Assembly (NCBI GenBank): GCA_031277235.1
Contig: JAITMT010000267.1
Coordinates: 1 to 15,212, forward strand
Reading direction: 5' to 3'
From: Tannerella sp.
GTDB taxonomy: Bacteria > Bacteroidota > Bacteroidia > Bacteroidales > Tannerellaceae
DNA: 15,212 nucleotides
This document shows, piece after piece, positions 1 through 7,488 of the stretch. A program made the position numbers and the translations under genes. The first letter of the stretch is position 1. Every line of letters starts with the position of its first letter. The notes beneath the pieces are model-generated. The model worked only from the letters and a program-made list of their open reading frames with translations. It was not told the DNA's origin and ran no database searches.

Positions 1-172
1 CTGTCGTGCCGAACGAGGCGTTCAGTTGATTGGAGATGCTGCTCCAGTCGGCTAAGGTATCGGGAGCGGGGTCGGCGGCTTCGGCATACGTGTCGCAGGT
101 TTGAGCCGGGCGCGGTTGCATGCAGGCGACAGCACCCGACAGGGCTCATATTAGGGAAAAATATCTTTTCAT
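1..172 (-). pseudogene. N-terminus of a secreted lipoprotein (possibly GH123/DUF4091-like) with an in-frame TGA in the signal peptide
   Basis: From the ATG at 172-170 the frame reads MKRYFSLI, then TGA (148-146), then ALSGAVACMQPRPAQ and onward without a stop to the window edge. Ignoring the TGA, residues 1-17 form a classic lipoprotein signal: a basic start, a hydrophobic core, and Cys17 after Ala-Val-Ala. The mature part has an acidic, Pro/Ala-rich linker followed by DWSSISNQLNASFGTT. That resembles, from memory, the first strand of the GH123 N-terminal domain/DUF4091 proteins of Bacteroidales, but only about 15 residues support it. A well-formed promoter lies 24 bases upstream, so this was a real gene start. 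The TGA makes it a pseudogene, unless it is a read error (TGG and CGA are one change away). Restart at the ATG of codon 18 would lose the export signal. It lies on the same strand as the SGNH hydrolase and may be the next gene of the locus. The rest of the gene is outside the window. Confidence 0.6.
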
Positions 173-195
173 GACTTTAAGATCTAAAGAATTTG

Positions 196-227
196 CAAAG
201 GTAGGGTGTTTTTGCGGAATTTGCAAA
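196..227 (-). promoter_or_regulatory. Bacteroides-type promoter for the lipoprotein gene at 1-172
   Basis: On the minus strand, TTTG (227-224) is followed after exactly 20 bases by TACCTTTG (203-196), matching the Bacteroides -33/-7 consensus TTTG...TAnnTTTG. Transcription would start near 190, leaving an untranslated leader of about 18 bases before the ATG at 172. The gene therefore has its own transcription start and need not depend on the upstream hydrolase. Confidence 0.75.
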
Positions 228-616
228 TTATTGATCTTGGAGAAATAATTCTCCCCTTTTTTTAATTGGATCTTTTTTTCGTTGATCTTAACCCAACTTG
301 CCGATTTTTCCCCATAAAAATGCCTCCAAAAGCCCAAAATTATATGTGGGTGAAATTTTATATTTCTAATATTCAGGGTATTATAAAATCAGGGGGGTGT
401 TGATAAAGTGGCAAAAGTCATTTATAGTCCCAGAATATTCTTGGAAAAATTTCATCATGTCATTTTTTCATTATACTTTTGTGGCGTCAAAATTTATAGT
501 TATGTTTATATAAAAAAAGCCGTAGTCCCCCATAAATGAATCAGAGAAAATACAATTATCTCTATATGAAGATGCGAGAACCATGTAAAAACGTCAAGAT
601 TATAATGCATTTCTGT
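228..616. other. Intergenic region without a supported gene; contains a 16-bp palindrome
   Basis: This AT-rich stretch lies between the SGNH hydrolase stop and the lipoprotein promoter. No frame shows convincing coding content. It holds CCCAGAATATTCTTGG at 429-444, which is palindromic except for one symmetric pair and is a plausible operator. A TACTTTTG box lies on the plus strand at 474-481 (TTTC at 450-453, 20-bp spacer), but no gene follows it convincingly. No terminator hairpin for the hydrolase was found. Confidence 0.5.
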
Positions 617-1591
617 TTATTTTTCCAATATCGAAACCTCAAACCGGCGGCTGCAAGCAAACTGCGCCGCTTTCTGGCACATAAGAAAATTATCCTCGGT
701 TACGGGCACGTTGCCGTTGTCTATCCTGCATGTATTTCCGACAATAGTTTTTCCCAGACATGGAGCAATTAACGCCTGAAACCATGTGCAAGCCAGCGTA
801 TATCGTCCGGCGCCGAAATCAATGTGGGAACCGTCTCTTGTCAGGTCGGCAGGGGCATTGTTGACCGAAGTTCCCCGAAGGTTTTGTATCGCTGTGGCGG
901 ATGGAATGACAAGGTCAATGCCTGTCATTACCGTCATGGTTTTCACGGCATTTACGATGGCTTGGTACATTTCTGTTTGACATTTATTGTAATTGGCGAA
1001 ACCGTCATGGTTTGAGTTCGTACTGTAAGCCCATGTCATTTGCCAGCCGAGCGTCACGCCTGCGTTGGTGCAGTTCGCCCTGATGACGTCAATCAGGTCG
1101 TTCAGGTAAGGCTGGTACGTTTGGTAGATACCGGCATTTTGCGATACCTGCTGAATGATGATGACATCCCAGTTTTCGTCGCCAACGCCCTGTTTGAAGG
1201 TGGTCTTCACCGGTTCGCTCCAAATGTTCTTGCCCTCAATTGATTTAACATATGTGTATGCCGCCGTATCCTGCACATACATATTATAGTGCCGTTCGAG
1301 CGAGCAGCCGCCTATCGACATCTTACCCAGTGTTACATTGTTGATACCCGCGCTTTCAAGCAAGTTGGGAAGGTATTGCATCGCATCGTCGGTAAAACTG
1401 TTGCCGACACCCAGAATTTTGAGCGTTTTCGGATATTTCGGCAACGGATTGTTTTTGAAGTTGGGGACAAAAAATTGTTCTTGCGTTACTTTCTGTTGAA
1501 CGTTTTCCGAAATAGTTTGCGTAAATGCGGCATTGTGTTGCATCAAAACGGCAAATGCCAATATCAATACTTTTAAAGTCATACTTCTCAT
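617..1591 (-). CDS. Secreted SGNH-fold hydrolase, DUF4886 family
   Basis: The 324-residue protein starts with a Sec-type signal peptide (about residues 1-25, cleavage near AFTQT). The mature domain begins at KILGVGNSF (58-66), where Ser65 of G-N-S-F is the expected nucleophile of the SGNH/GDSL superfamily. SIGGCSLE (92-99) provides the block II glycines, WDVIIIQQ (141-148) the third conserved strand, and RDGSHID (252-258) the Asp253/His256 pair near the C-terminus. This pattern and the length fit DUF4886, which is common in Bacteroidales polysaccharide loci. Its substrate is not known; family membership suggests an esterase acting on ester groups of glycans in the periplasm. An alternative start is Met4; Met1 is kept because either gives a good signal. 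The gene lies 36 bases after the broken ABC ATPase, on the strand of the susC/susD operon. It appears intact. Confidence 0.82.
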   Translation of the reverse strand: MRSMTLKVLILAFAVLMQHNAAFTQTISENVQQKVTQEQFFVPNFKNNPLPKYPKTLKILGVGNSFTDDAMQYLPNLLESAGINNVTLGKMSIGGCSLERHYNMYVQDTAAYTYVKSIEGKNIWSEPVKTTFKQGVGDENWDVIIIQQVSQNAGIYQTYQPYLNDLIDVIRANCTNAGVTLGWQMTWAYSTNSNHDGFANYNKCQTEMYQAIVNAVKTMTVMTGIDLVIPSATAIQNLRGTSVNNAPADLTRDGSHIDFGAGRYTLACTWFQALIAPCLGKTIVGNTCRIDNGNVPVTEDNFLMCQKAAQFACSRRFEVSILEK

Positions 1592-1627
1592 TGGTTCTAT
1601 ATTTTAGATAATTATTTATTCAAAAAG

Positions 1628-1972
1628 TCATTTGCTTACATCACTCACCACTTTTCCGTCTTCCAGCGTAATAATCCGCCGTGCTTTGGCTACAATACGG
1701 GGGGCGTGGGTTGAGAATACGAACGTTACGCCCTCCTGTTTGGTTCCGATGTGGTGCAAACGGAAGGCGGTCATTTCCCTTTCTTTCAAAAGTGAGATGT
1801 CTTTTCCGTCCAAGTACAGATTGCCCGAAGTAGGCGCATCCAAGCTGCCAATAAGGGTAAGCAGCGTGGTTTTTCCCGAGCCTGACGGACCGACAATGGC
1901 GGTAAATTCGCCTGCGGAAATATTCAGGCTTATTGATTGTTTCTTTGTCATGTTTATTTTTGATTTGGTCAT
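1628..1972 (-). pseudogene. ABC transporter ATPase (LolD/MacB-like) with a large in-frame internal deletion
   Basis: The 114-residue frame keeps two ends of a LolD/MacB-type ATPase. One end is SLNISAGEFTAIVGPSG...GKTTLL (Walker A) through SLLKEREMTAFRLHHIG. The other is GVTFVFSTHAPRIVAKARR...LEDGKVV (H-loop and C-terminal strands). Between HHIG and TKQEG the Q-loop, the LSGGQ signature and Walker B are absent, about 90-100 residues by comparison with the usual length of about 220-230. The first 15 residues also lack the normal N-terminal strand with its A-loop aromatic. The product cannot be a working ATPase. The family normally powers lipoprotein sorting or MacB-type export and sits next to an FtsX-like permease, but none is here. 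It is probably a decaying fragment that stays open because the deletion was a multiple of three. The upstream flank is a repeat at 1979-2101. Confidence 0.85.
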
Positions 1973-1978
1973 TGAAAA

Positions 1979-2101
1979 TTTGATGATTTTATTAAAAAAA
2001 CTCCATATAATTCTGCGTTTTCTCTGCGTCCCTCCGCGTCACTGCTTGGTTACGCAGAGAAGACACAGAGAACTGCAGAGTCAGATTTTGATGATATTAT
2101 T
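1979..2101. repeat. Inverted CTCTGCGT-rich repeat framed by 15-bp direct repeats
   Basis: TTTGATGATTTTATT (1979-1993) recurs with one mismatch as TTTGATGATATTATT (2087-2101). Between them, TTCTCTGCGT (2020-2029) pairs perfectly with ACGCAGAGAA (2052-2061) around a 22-base loop. Further degenerate copies of the CTCTGCGT word occur at 2012-2017, 2031-2039 and 2064-2080. The block fills the gap between two gene remnants. It may be a small interspersed element with its duplicated target, or a chance product of AT-rich flanks. Confidence 0.5.
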
Positions 2102-2136
2102 TTCAGACAATTCCTTAATTTTTGATTTATAATTAT

Positions 2137-2352
2137 TTAACGATTTACATTTTGGGTTTTGATGTATCTGTCGTATTTCCCATCCATCACATCCCTCACG
2201 GCTTCCAGATAGCCGAAACTGTATTTCATATCAGGCAATAGAGAACTATTTAAGGGTATCAATATGCAGGCACCTGAGATCACCGGATTTTTTTTAAAAA
2301 TATCATCAATTTTTATAAAGGGATTCCTCCACCATATTGTATCGGAATCCCC
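2137..2352 (-). pseudogene. C-terminal remnant of an unrecognised protein
   Basis: One minus-strand frame stays open from just after a TAA at 2355-2353 to its own TAA at 2139-2137. It has no start codon near its beginning. The 71 residues look protein-like: DTIWWRNPF, then IDDIFKKNPVISGACILIPL, then MKYSFGYLEAVRDVMDGKYD and a short polar tail. I do not recognise the family. The position, 15 bases after the susD stop and in the same orientation, suggests the last part of a gene once downstream of susD in the operon. Its 5' part has been lost. No function can be assigned. Confidence 0.5.
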
Positions 2353-2367
2353 TTATATATATTCATA

Positions 2368-3951
2368 TTAATTCCATCCGTTTTCCGGCGTTTCTATTGC
2401 AAGGTTTACTTCAATCTCCTGTAAGGGAATGGGAAACATATAATATTTAGGATCCATGGGCGTGGCTCCGTTGGCGATCAGTTCAGGATCCATGGTTTCC
2501 TTGAGAATCCCCCAGCGTTTCAAATCGTTGAACCGGTGATGCTCTCCCATCAGTTCGAGATTCCGCTCGCGTACGAGCAACTCGAACGCCTGATCTGCCG
2601 TGTATGTTCTTTGGTACTCGAAAGCGCCTATCCGGCGGCGTACTTCATTGATGAAACCAAGCGCTTTTGCCACATCGGAACCCGGTCCCAACAGGGCGCA
2701 TTCGGCACGCATCAACAAAACGTCGGCATAACGCATCTGAACATTGTTATTGGAAGCAAGAGCATCTTCACTTACCTTATATTCAGCGTTCAGAATTTTC
2801 TTGTATGAAAGGTTGGTTTGCGTAAAGGGTCTTCCACCGGGAGCAGGACAAAAGTCGCACCATGTGTCATCTCCAATACCATCCGTATCATCGCCGATAC
2901 CGTCTGCCGGTTCATAAAAAGTGAGCGCCGCCCGGGGATCAATGTATTCGTTCCCGGCTTCATCTGCATAGATGAAATCATATTTCCGCTTGGCGGGGAA
3001 ATACCAGTTGTTCCATCCTGCCCAACTATACAGACGGGGGTGCATTGTATTCCTTGAATAGACAGTTGCGGCGTCTTCCAAATCGTTCAAATACCATGAT
3101 GTACCCTCGCCGTTATAATGTTGGAATTGTATCTCGAAAACGCTTTCGACGCCATTTTGACGGGCTTCGCCGAACAGGTCCAACCATTGATCGCCGGGGA
3201 GTAATGAATAATTAGGCGTCATTTTGGCAAATTCTGCTTCTGCTTCGGCATATTTTTTGGTGTACAGATATAATTTTCCCAAAAAACCGGTAGCCGCTCC
3301 GGAGGTTGCGCGCCCTATGCTTTTACTGTCCCACGATACGGGCAGTACTGTTTGTGCCGCCTTAAAGTCAGCTTCGGCAACCTCCCAGACTTCTTCAACG
3401 GTGTTCGCCCGGGGAGCGTGTTCGTTTCCTCCCTGTTCGTAAGTCAGTCTGAGCGGCACTCTGCCATAGTGAAAGGCAAGTTGCCAGTACGCCCATCCCC
3501 TCAGGAAATGCGCTTCTCCGATGGATTGCTTTACCATCTCATTCTCATCTCCATGTTCGGCTAAATAAGCCTCCCCCATATCAATGGTCAGGTTGGCGCG
3601 GAGAATTATGCGGTAGCACATGCGCCATAAATTCAGAATAGCCTGATTGCTGGAATTATATTCAAATCTCCAGAACGGTATGACAACGGCTTCGGCATTG
3701 GCTGTCGGAGCGGCTTCATTGACCATGACGTCGAACATGGAATGCCAGTATCCTCCAAACATTCTCTCGGTAAGTATCCCGACATAGGTGGCGTTGGCTG
3801 CCTCCCGTATTTGTTCGGGCGTCTTGAAATAGGTCTGGGTATCAATGTTGTTGGGATCATCGTAGTTCAATATGTCTGAATTACAGGATACGGTGAAAAA
3901 TACCCCTACCAGTAAACATTTGACAATAAATATATTTTTTTTATAGTTCAT
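2368..3951 (-). CDS. susD: SusD/RagB-type outer-membrane glycan-binding lipoprotein
   Basis: The 527-residue lipoprotein has a signal ending at TVSC, so Cys23 is the lipidated residue. The mature start (NSDILNYDDP...TYFKTPEQIREA) is the usual SusD N-terminus. IGEAHFLRGWAYWQLAFHYG (144-163) is the conserved TPR helix region. VQMRYADVLLMRAECAL (404-420) and ERNLELMGEHHRFNDLKRWG (462-481) are the C-terminal SusD helices, and the protein ends with MFPIPLQEIEVN...NGWN. It is complete. It pairs with the SusC channel at 3989-7396 to capture an oligosaccharide at the cell surface; the substrate cannot be read from sequence. It starts 37 bases after the susC stop, so the two are cotranscribed. Unusual points are an exact duplication of DGIGDDT (350-363) and a CDFC cysteine pair just after it (365-368). 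Confidence 0.95.
   Translation of the reverse strand: MNYKKNIFIVKCLLVGVFFTVSCNSDILNYDDPNNIDTQTYFKTPEQIREAANATYVGILTERMFGGYWHSMFDVMVNEAAPTANAEAVVIPFWRFEYNSSNQAILNLWRMCYRIILRANLTIDMGEAYLAEHGDENEMVKQSIGEAHFLRGWAYWQLAFHYGRVPLRLTYEQGGNEHAPRANTVEEVWEVAEADFKAAQTVLPVSWDSKSIGRATSGAATGFLGKLYLYTKKYAEAEAEFAKMTPNYSLLPGDQWLDLFGEARQNGVESVFEIQFQHYNGEGTSWYLNDLEDAATVYSRNTMHPRLYSWAGWNNWYFPAKRKYDFIYADEAGNEYIDPRAALTFYEPADGIGDDTDGIGDDTWCDFCPAPGGRPFTQTNLSYKKILNAEYKVSEDALASNNNVQMRYADVLLMRAECALLGPGSDVAKALGFINEVRRRIGAFEYQRTYTADQAFELLVRERNLELMGEHHRFNDLKRWGILKETMDPELIANGATPMDPKYYMFPIPLQEIEVNLAIETPENGWN
2863..2904 (-). repeat. 21-bp tandem duplication inside susD, identical in protein but not in DNA
   Basis: Codons 350-356 and 357-363 both read Asp-Gly-Ile-Gly-Asp-Asp-Thr. 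The two 21-base copies (2904-2884 and 2883-2863) differ at five positions, and all five are silent third-codon bases. This creates an acidic D/G-rich surface segment in the SusD protein. Confidence 0.85.
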
Positions 3952-3988
3952 GATGTTATTATTATTTAATTAATTAATATTAAATGTA

Positions 3989-6900
3989 TTATAAGCCGAA
4001 TTGGATACCGATGGCAAATGTTCTCGGACGCGGCGTGTTCGTCACATTATAATACCCTCTTGTCAGGTTATCGTCGCCGCTGCTGTTTACATCGGGATCA
4101 TAGCCAAACGTGAACCCTGTAAATGTATATAGATTTTCGGCGGCGCAATAGATCCGGAGATTATCCAAGCCCATTTTTTGTACTAAATTTTTGGGCAAGG
4201 TATATCCTACGGATAAAAACCTTATTTTCAGATAATCGGCTTTTTGCATAATGAGCGTGGAAGGGCGGTCGTTTTGCGCCGGGTCACCGATAATGGCTCT
4301 TGGCACCTTGCCGTTCCCGGGTTCCTGCTCGCTTTTCCATCTGTTCAGAACATAAGCATCCTTATTACCTGCACGGCTACTGCTGATTAAGCCATAATTA
4401 CTATTCCACAGATACGATCCGGCAATTCCCTGCATTTGCATACCGAAATCGAATCCCTGATAGGAAAGGTTCAGGTTTAAACCAAAATTATGTACCGGTA
4501 TGGGACTTCCTATTTCCGTCCGGTCATTGTCCCAGTCCACGGTACCGTCTCCGTTCAAATCCCTGAACCGTACGTCGCCGGGACGTGTGGCTGCTTCCTG
4601 ATAAAAATCAAAGCCTTTGGCTTGGGCAGCGGCGTTGGCGGCGTCCAATTCAGCCTGCGTTTCGAAAATACCGTCTGCGATGAACCCCCAGTAATAGCCG
4701 ATAGGATGATCTATTTCCGTCCGGGATACAGCGTATGAGGCGTTTTGTACATAACCTAAACTGGCTACGTAGGGTTCTCCATCGCCTAAGGAAGTAACTC
4801 TGTTACGCACATGGGTATAGTTGCCGTTTACCGAATAATTCAGTTTTCCGATGTTACCTTGATAACCGGCTACCAATTCAAATCCGGTATTGGTTACACT
4901 GGCGGCATTGACAATAGCCGATCCGGAAGAGAGAGAATTACTCGCTCCATAACCCATCGAAAAGGGAATGGGAACATTAAACAGGATGTCATTCGTGCTT
5001 TTGCTGAAATATTCAACAGTGGCGGTGAGCCTGTTTTTTAAAAACGCCATATCCAATCCGACGGTACGCGAAATGACGCTTTCCCACTTGATGTTTGAAG
5101 ACGCAGCCGTGCGCACGGTAGCACCCTGATTTTTTTCACCGGGATCGCCTAATGGATAATATACTCCCGCCGTTCTATGCACTTTTGACAGATACCTGAA
5201 ATCGCCGATAGCGTCGTTACCCGATTCGCCGTAACCGGCACGCAACTTCAACTGGTCGAAAACACCAAGGTTTTTAATCCAACTTTCCTCATGCATTTTC
5301 CAGGCTGCCGCTACCGAAGGGAAGTAGCCCCACCGATTGCCGGGAGCAAATCTGGGCGAGCCGTCGGCACGGATATTGGCAGTCAGCAGGTACTTGTTGT
5401 TGAATTGATAATTAACACGTCCGTAGTATGACAGGTAAGCGCCTGTACTGAAAGTCTGGGAGAGTACCTGCCTGTTATTGGCTTGCATGATGTTTTTGAT
5501 GGTGTAATCCGCAAAATTGGTTCCCGATGCCGATAAACTCCCCCGCTGGACGTAATTTTGCCATGAATTACCCGCCATCAATGAAAAATCATGTTTCCCA
5601 ATCACTTTTGACCAGGTGAGGTAGTTTTCCACGAGCGGTACGAACGCAAAGGAGTGGCTCTTTTGCAATGTGCTTATCAAATTTTGTGATTTCCCGCCAT
5701 AAACGAGATCAGGCTGCCAAGACGAATTATAAGTAAATGAGCCGCTGACCCCGGCTTGCACGCGATAGACAAGACCTTTGACCGGCTCTATTTCTGCCCA
5801 GATATCCGGTTTATAGTTAAAAGCCAGGTTTTCTACGTCCAATAACTCGGCAAATGCCAATGGGTTAGCTATCGCCACTCCGTCAAGTTGCAGATCGCTG
5901 TCACCGTATCCCGTACCCGCTGTATTGGCAGGATCCAAAACAGGGATATAAGGTGCGGAAACGTATGCGTCGTTCGCTCTTACTTGTCCCGCTCCATCAG
6001 TAGCGCTGTAGTCGGCGTAAAAATTCGTTCCAACTTTCAACCACTTCGTCAACTTGAAATCGAATTTATTGCGCATACTTACAAAGTTATTCGTTGTCGG
6101 AGCTCCTATTGTTAAGGAAGGATCACCGAATCTGTAATTCATAAAAAGCGAATATACAGCCTTTTCGGAGCCACCTGAAAAACTTAGATTTGCCTGCGTC
6201 TGGCGTCCTGTCTTGCGCAGTACATCCTGCCAGTCGGTTACATCAATTCTTGATTCGGGTTTCAACAAATTGGGGGGAATCGTCAGGTTCGCGTTGCTAT
6301 ATGATTCTGTTAAAAAATCAACGTATTCCGACGCATTCAACATGTCCCATTTTTTAGGCCAGAAGTTAAAGTCCGTGTGGACATTGGCTTGGAATTTCAA
6401 AGGTCCCGGTTTACCGCTTTTGGTTGTAATAAGTATTACGCCGTTGGCGCCGCGGGAACCATAGATGGCTGTGGATGAAGCATCTTTAAGTACCTCGATA
6501 TTTTCTATATCATCGGGAACTGCCGTTCCGCCCATGAAACCGTCCACAATAATCAACGGGTCGGTATTGTTCAGGGATGTTACTCCCCGGATGCGTATCG
6601 TAGTGCCTGCTACATCAACTCCTGACGCTTTCCCTGCCAACAGGTATGCGATGTTGATATTTCCTGCCACATCGCCGAAGTCTTTATTGCTCACTGAAGA
6701 TACCGAGCCGGTCAGGTCGCTCTTTTTGACGGAACCGTAGCCGATTACCACCACTTCATCGAGCGCCTGCGTGTCTTCCACCAAACTGACATTAATCGTA
6801 GTTTGCTCTCCAACAGCCGCTTCCTGACGGAAGTACCCGATCAGCGAAAACGCAAGCACCGCCTCCCGGTCGGGGATGCTGATGGAATATTTCCCGTCCG

Positions 6901-7396
6901 CGTCGGTTGATATTCCGATGGTTGTGCCCTTGACGATTACGCTCACGCCTGGCAGCGGCTCGCCGTTCTGGTCGGTAACGGTTCCGGAGACGGTAATTTC
7001 CTGCTGCAATACCAGCGTGCCCTTTTTGGCGATGATGATATGATTCCCGTACACGGCGAAATCTACGTCCTGCTCTTTCAATGCCTGCGATAAAACCGTC
7101 TTGACCGTTTCGTTTTCGGCATACAGGGTAACAGGCTGATGGACATCCACATCCTTGACGTCGTACCAGAACGAATAATCGGTCTGCGTCTTGATGGCGG
7201 TGAAGACGTCGCTTACCGGCTTGTTCTCCAGCCGGACGGAAATCCGGACGTCCTGCGAATAGACCGAAGCCGATAACGAGAATATTTCCACGCAAAGTAA
7301 TAAAACACTTATTTTCACGACATTAAAAATTTTTGAAAGGTTAAATTTTCTTTTTTTTAGATTTTCTTTTTTTTGTTTATAATTTTTCTTGTACAT
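3989..7396 (-). CDS. susC: SusC/RagA-type TonB-dependent outer-membrane transporter with STN domain
   Basis: The 1135-residue product has a long, very basic N-region (1-29), a hydrophobic signal core ending near SVYSQ (44-48), and an STN domain (about 50-125, DVRISVRLENKPVSDVFTAI onward). A carboxypeptidase-regulatory-like beta-sandwich follows (134-206, VSGTVTDQNGEPLPGVSV), then the TonB-box region DEVVVIGYG (213-221). The plug domain contains LIIVDGF...IENIEVLKDASSTAIYGSRG and ITTKSG, and the rest is beta-barrel ending in RTFAIGIQFGL. A DLNGDGTVDWDND loop, typical of SusC proteins, lies in the C-terminal third. The STN domain marks it as a signalling transporter working with the FecR anti-sigma factor and ECF sigma factor encoded just upstream. 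It imports an oligosaccharide bound by SusD. The start codon lies inside an antisense promoter box (7392-7399), so a plus-strand antisense RNA may control its leader. Confidence 0.96.
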   Translation of the reverse strand: MYKKNYKQKKENLKKRKFNLSKIFNVVKISVLLLCVEIFSLSASVYSQDVRISVRLENKPVSDVFTAIKTQTDYSFWYDVKDVDVHQPVTLYAENETVKTVLSQALKEQDVDFAVYGNHIIIAKKGTLVLQQEITVSGTVTDQNGEPLPGVSVIVKGTTIGISTDADGKYSISIPDREAVLAFSLIGYFRQEAAVGEQTTINVSLVEDTQALDEVVVIGYGSVKKSDLTGSVSSVSNKDFGDVAGNINIAYLLAGKASGVDVAGTTIRIRGVTSLNNTDPLIIVDGFMGGTAVPDDIENIEVLKDASSTAIYGSRGANGVILITTKSGKPGPLKFQANVHTDFNFWPKKWDMLNASEYVDFLTESYSNANLTIPPNLLKPESRIDVTDWQDVLRKTGRQTQANLSFSGGSEKAVYSLFMNYRFGDPSLTIGAPTTNNFVSMRNKFDFKLTKWLKVGTNFYADYSATDGAGQVRANDAYVSAPYIPVLDPANTAGTGYGDSDLQLDGVAIANPLAFAELLDVENLAFNYKPDIWAEIEPVKGLVYRVQAGVSGSFTYNSSWQPDLVYGGKSQNLISTLQKSHSFAFVPLVENYLTWSKVIGKHDFSLMAGNSWQNYVQRGSLSASGTNFADYTIKNIMQANNRQVLSQTFSTGAYLSYYGRVNYQFNNKYLLTANIRADGSPRFAPGNRWGYFPSVAAAWKMHEESWIKNLGVFDQLKLRAGYGESGNDAIGDFRYLSKVHRTAGVYYPLGDPGEKNQGATVRTAASSNIKWESVISRTVGLDMAFLKNRLTATVEYFSKSTNDILFNVPIPFSMGYGASNSLSSGSAIVNAASVTNTGFELVAGYQGNIGKLNYSVNGNYTHVRNRVTSLGDGEPYVASLGYVQNASYAVSRTEIDHPIGYYWGFIADGIFETQAELDAANAAAQAKGFDFYQEAATRPGDVRFRDLNGDGTVDWDNDRTEIGSPIPVHNFGLNLNLSYQGFDFGMQMQGIAGSYLWNSNYGLISSSRAGNKDAYVLNRWKSEQEPGNGKVPRAIIGDPAQNDRPSTLIMQKADYLKIRFLSVGYTLPKNLVQKMGLDNLRIYCAAENLYTFTGFTFGYDPDVNSSGDDNLTRGYYNVTNTPRPRTFAIGIQFGL

Positions 7397-7399
7397 TTG
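7392..7399 (+). promoter_or_regulatory. Antisense promoter (-7 box) overlapping the susC start codon
   Basis: TACATTTG on the plus strand matches the TAnnTTTG -7 consensus exactly and overlaps the susC ATG (7396-7394). The -33 side is weak: the only TTTG (7372-7375) is 16 bases away, while a T-tract covers the ideal position near 7368-7371. The predicted start is near 7405, running away from susC toward fecR. Confidence 0.5.
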
Positions 7400-7445
7400 T
7401 TTCGAATTTTAAAGTTAAACTTATGTTTAGTGATTAATTTTGAAT

Positions 7446-7483
7446 TCTTCCGAATCGGAAGATGTGGCCGCATTTTCCGATTC
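7446..7483 (-). promoter_or_regulatory. Mutually exclusive hairpins in the susC leader
   Basis: In the susC transcript the segment TTCCGATTC (7460-7452) can pair with the upstream GAATCGGAA (7483-7475; 9 bp, extendable). Alternatively TCTTCCG (7462-7456) can pair with the immediately downstream CGGAAGA (7452-7446; 7 bp, 3-base loop). The two pairings share the middle segment, so they cannot form together. This is the layout of an attenuator or of an RNA switch that antisense pairing could tip. Confidence 0.45.
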
Positions 7484-7488
7484 TTTTT
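7452..7488 (+). terminator. Rho-independent terminator on the plus strand (end of the antisense RNA)
   Basis: GAATCGGAA (7452-7460) pairs perfectly with TTCCGATTC (7475-7483). The stem can extend inward through GATG/CATT with one G-T pair, to about 13 pairs around a GC-rich loop. TTTTT (7484-7488) follows at once. No plus-strand coding gene ends here, so the terminator needs a noncoding transcript to explain it. Read on the minus strand, the same hairpin lacks a T-run. Confidence 0.6.

Noticed and set aside
1..172. Genetic-code change with UGA read as an amino acid
   Set aside because: Intact genes in the window use normal Trp codons and standard stops, and the nanM fusion simply runs into a TGA; a point mutation or read error is the simpler explanation.
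536..772. Plus-strand open frame of 78 codons after a TACTTTTG box
   Set aside because: Most of it is antisense to the 3' end of the SGNH hydrolase, its composition is not protein-like, and no family is recognised.
1632..2132. Plus-strand open frame of 166 codons
   Set aside because: It is the mirror of the ABC ATPase remnant and the repeat beside it; the minus-strand frame has clear Walker A homology.
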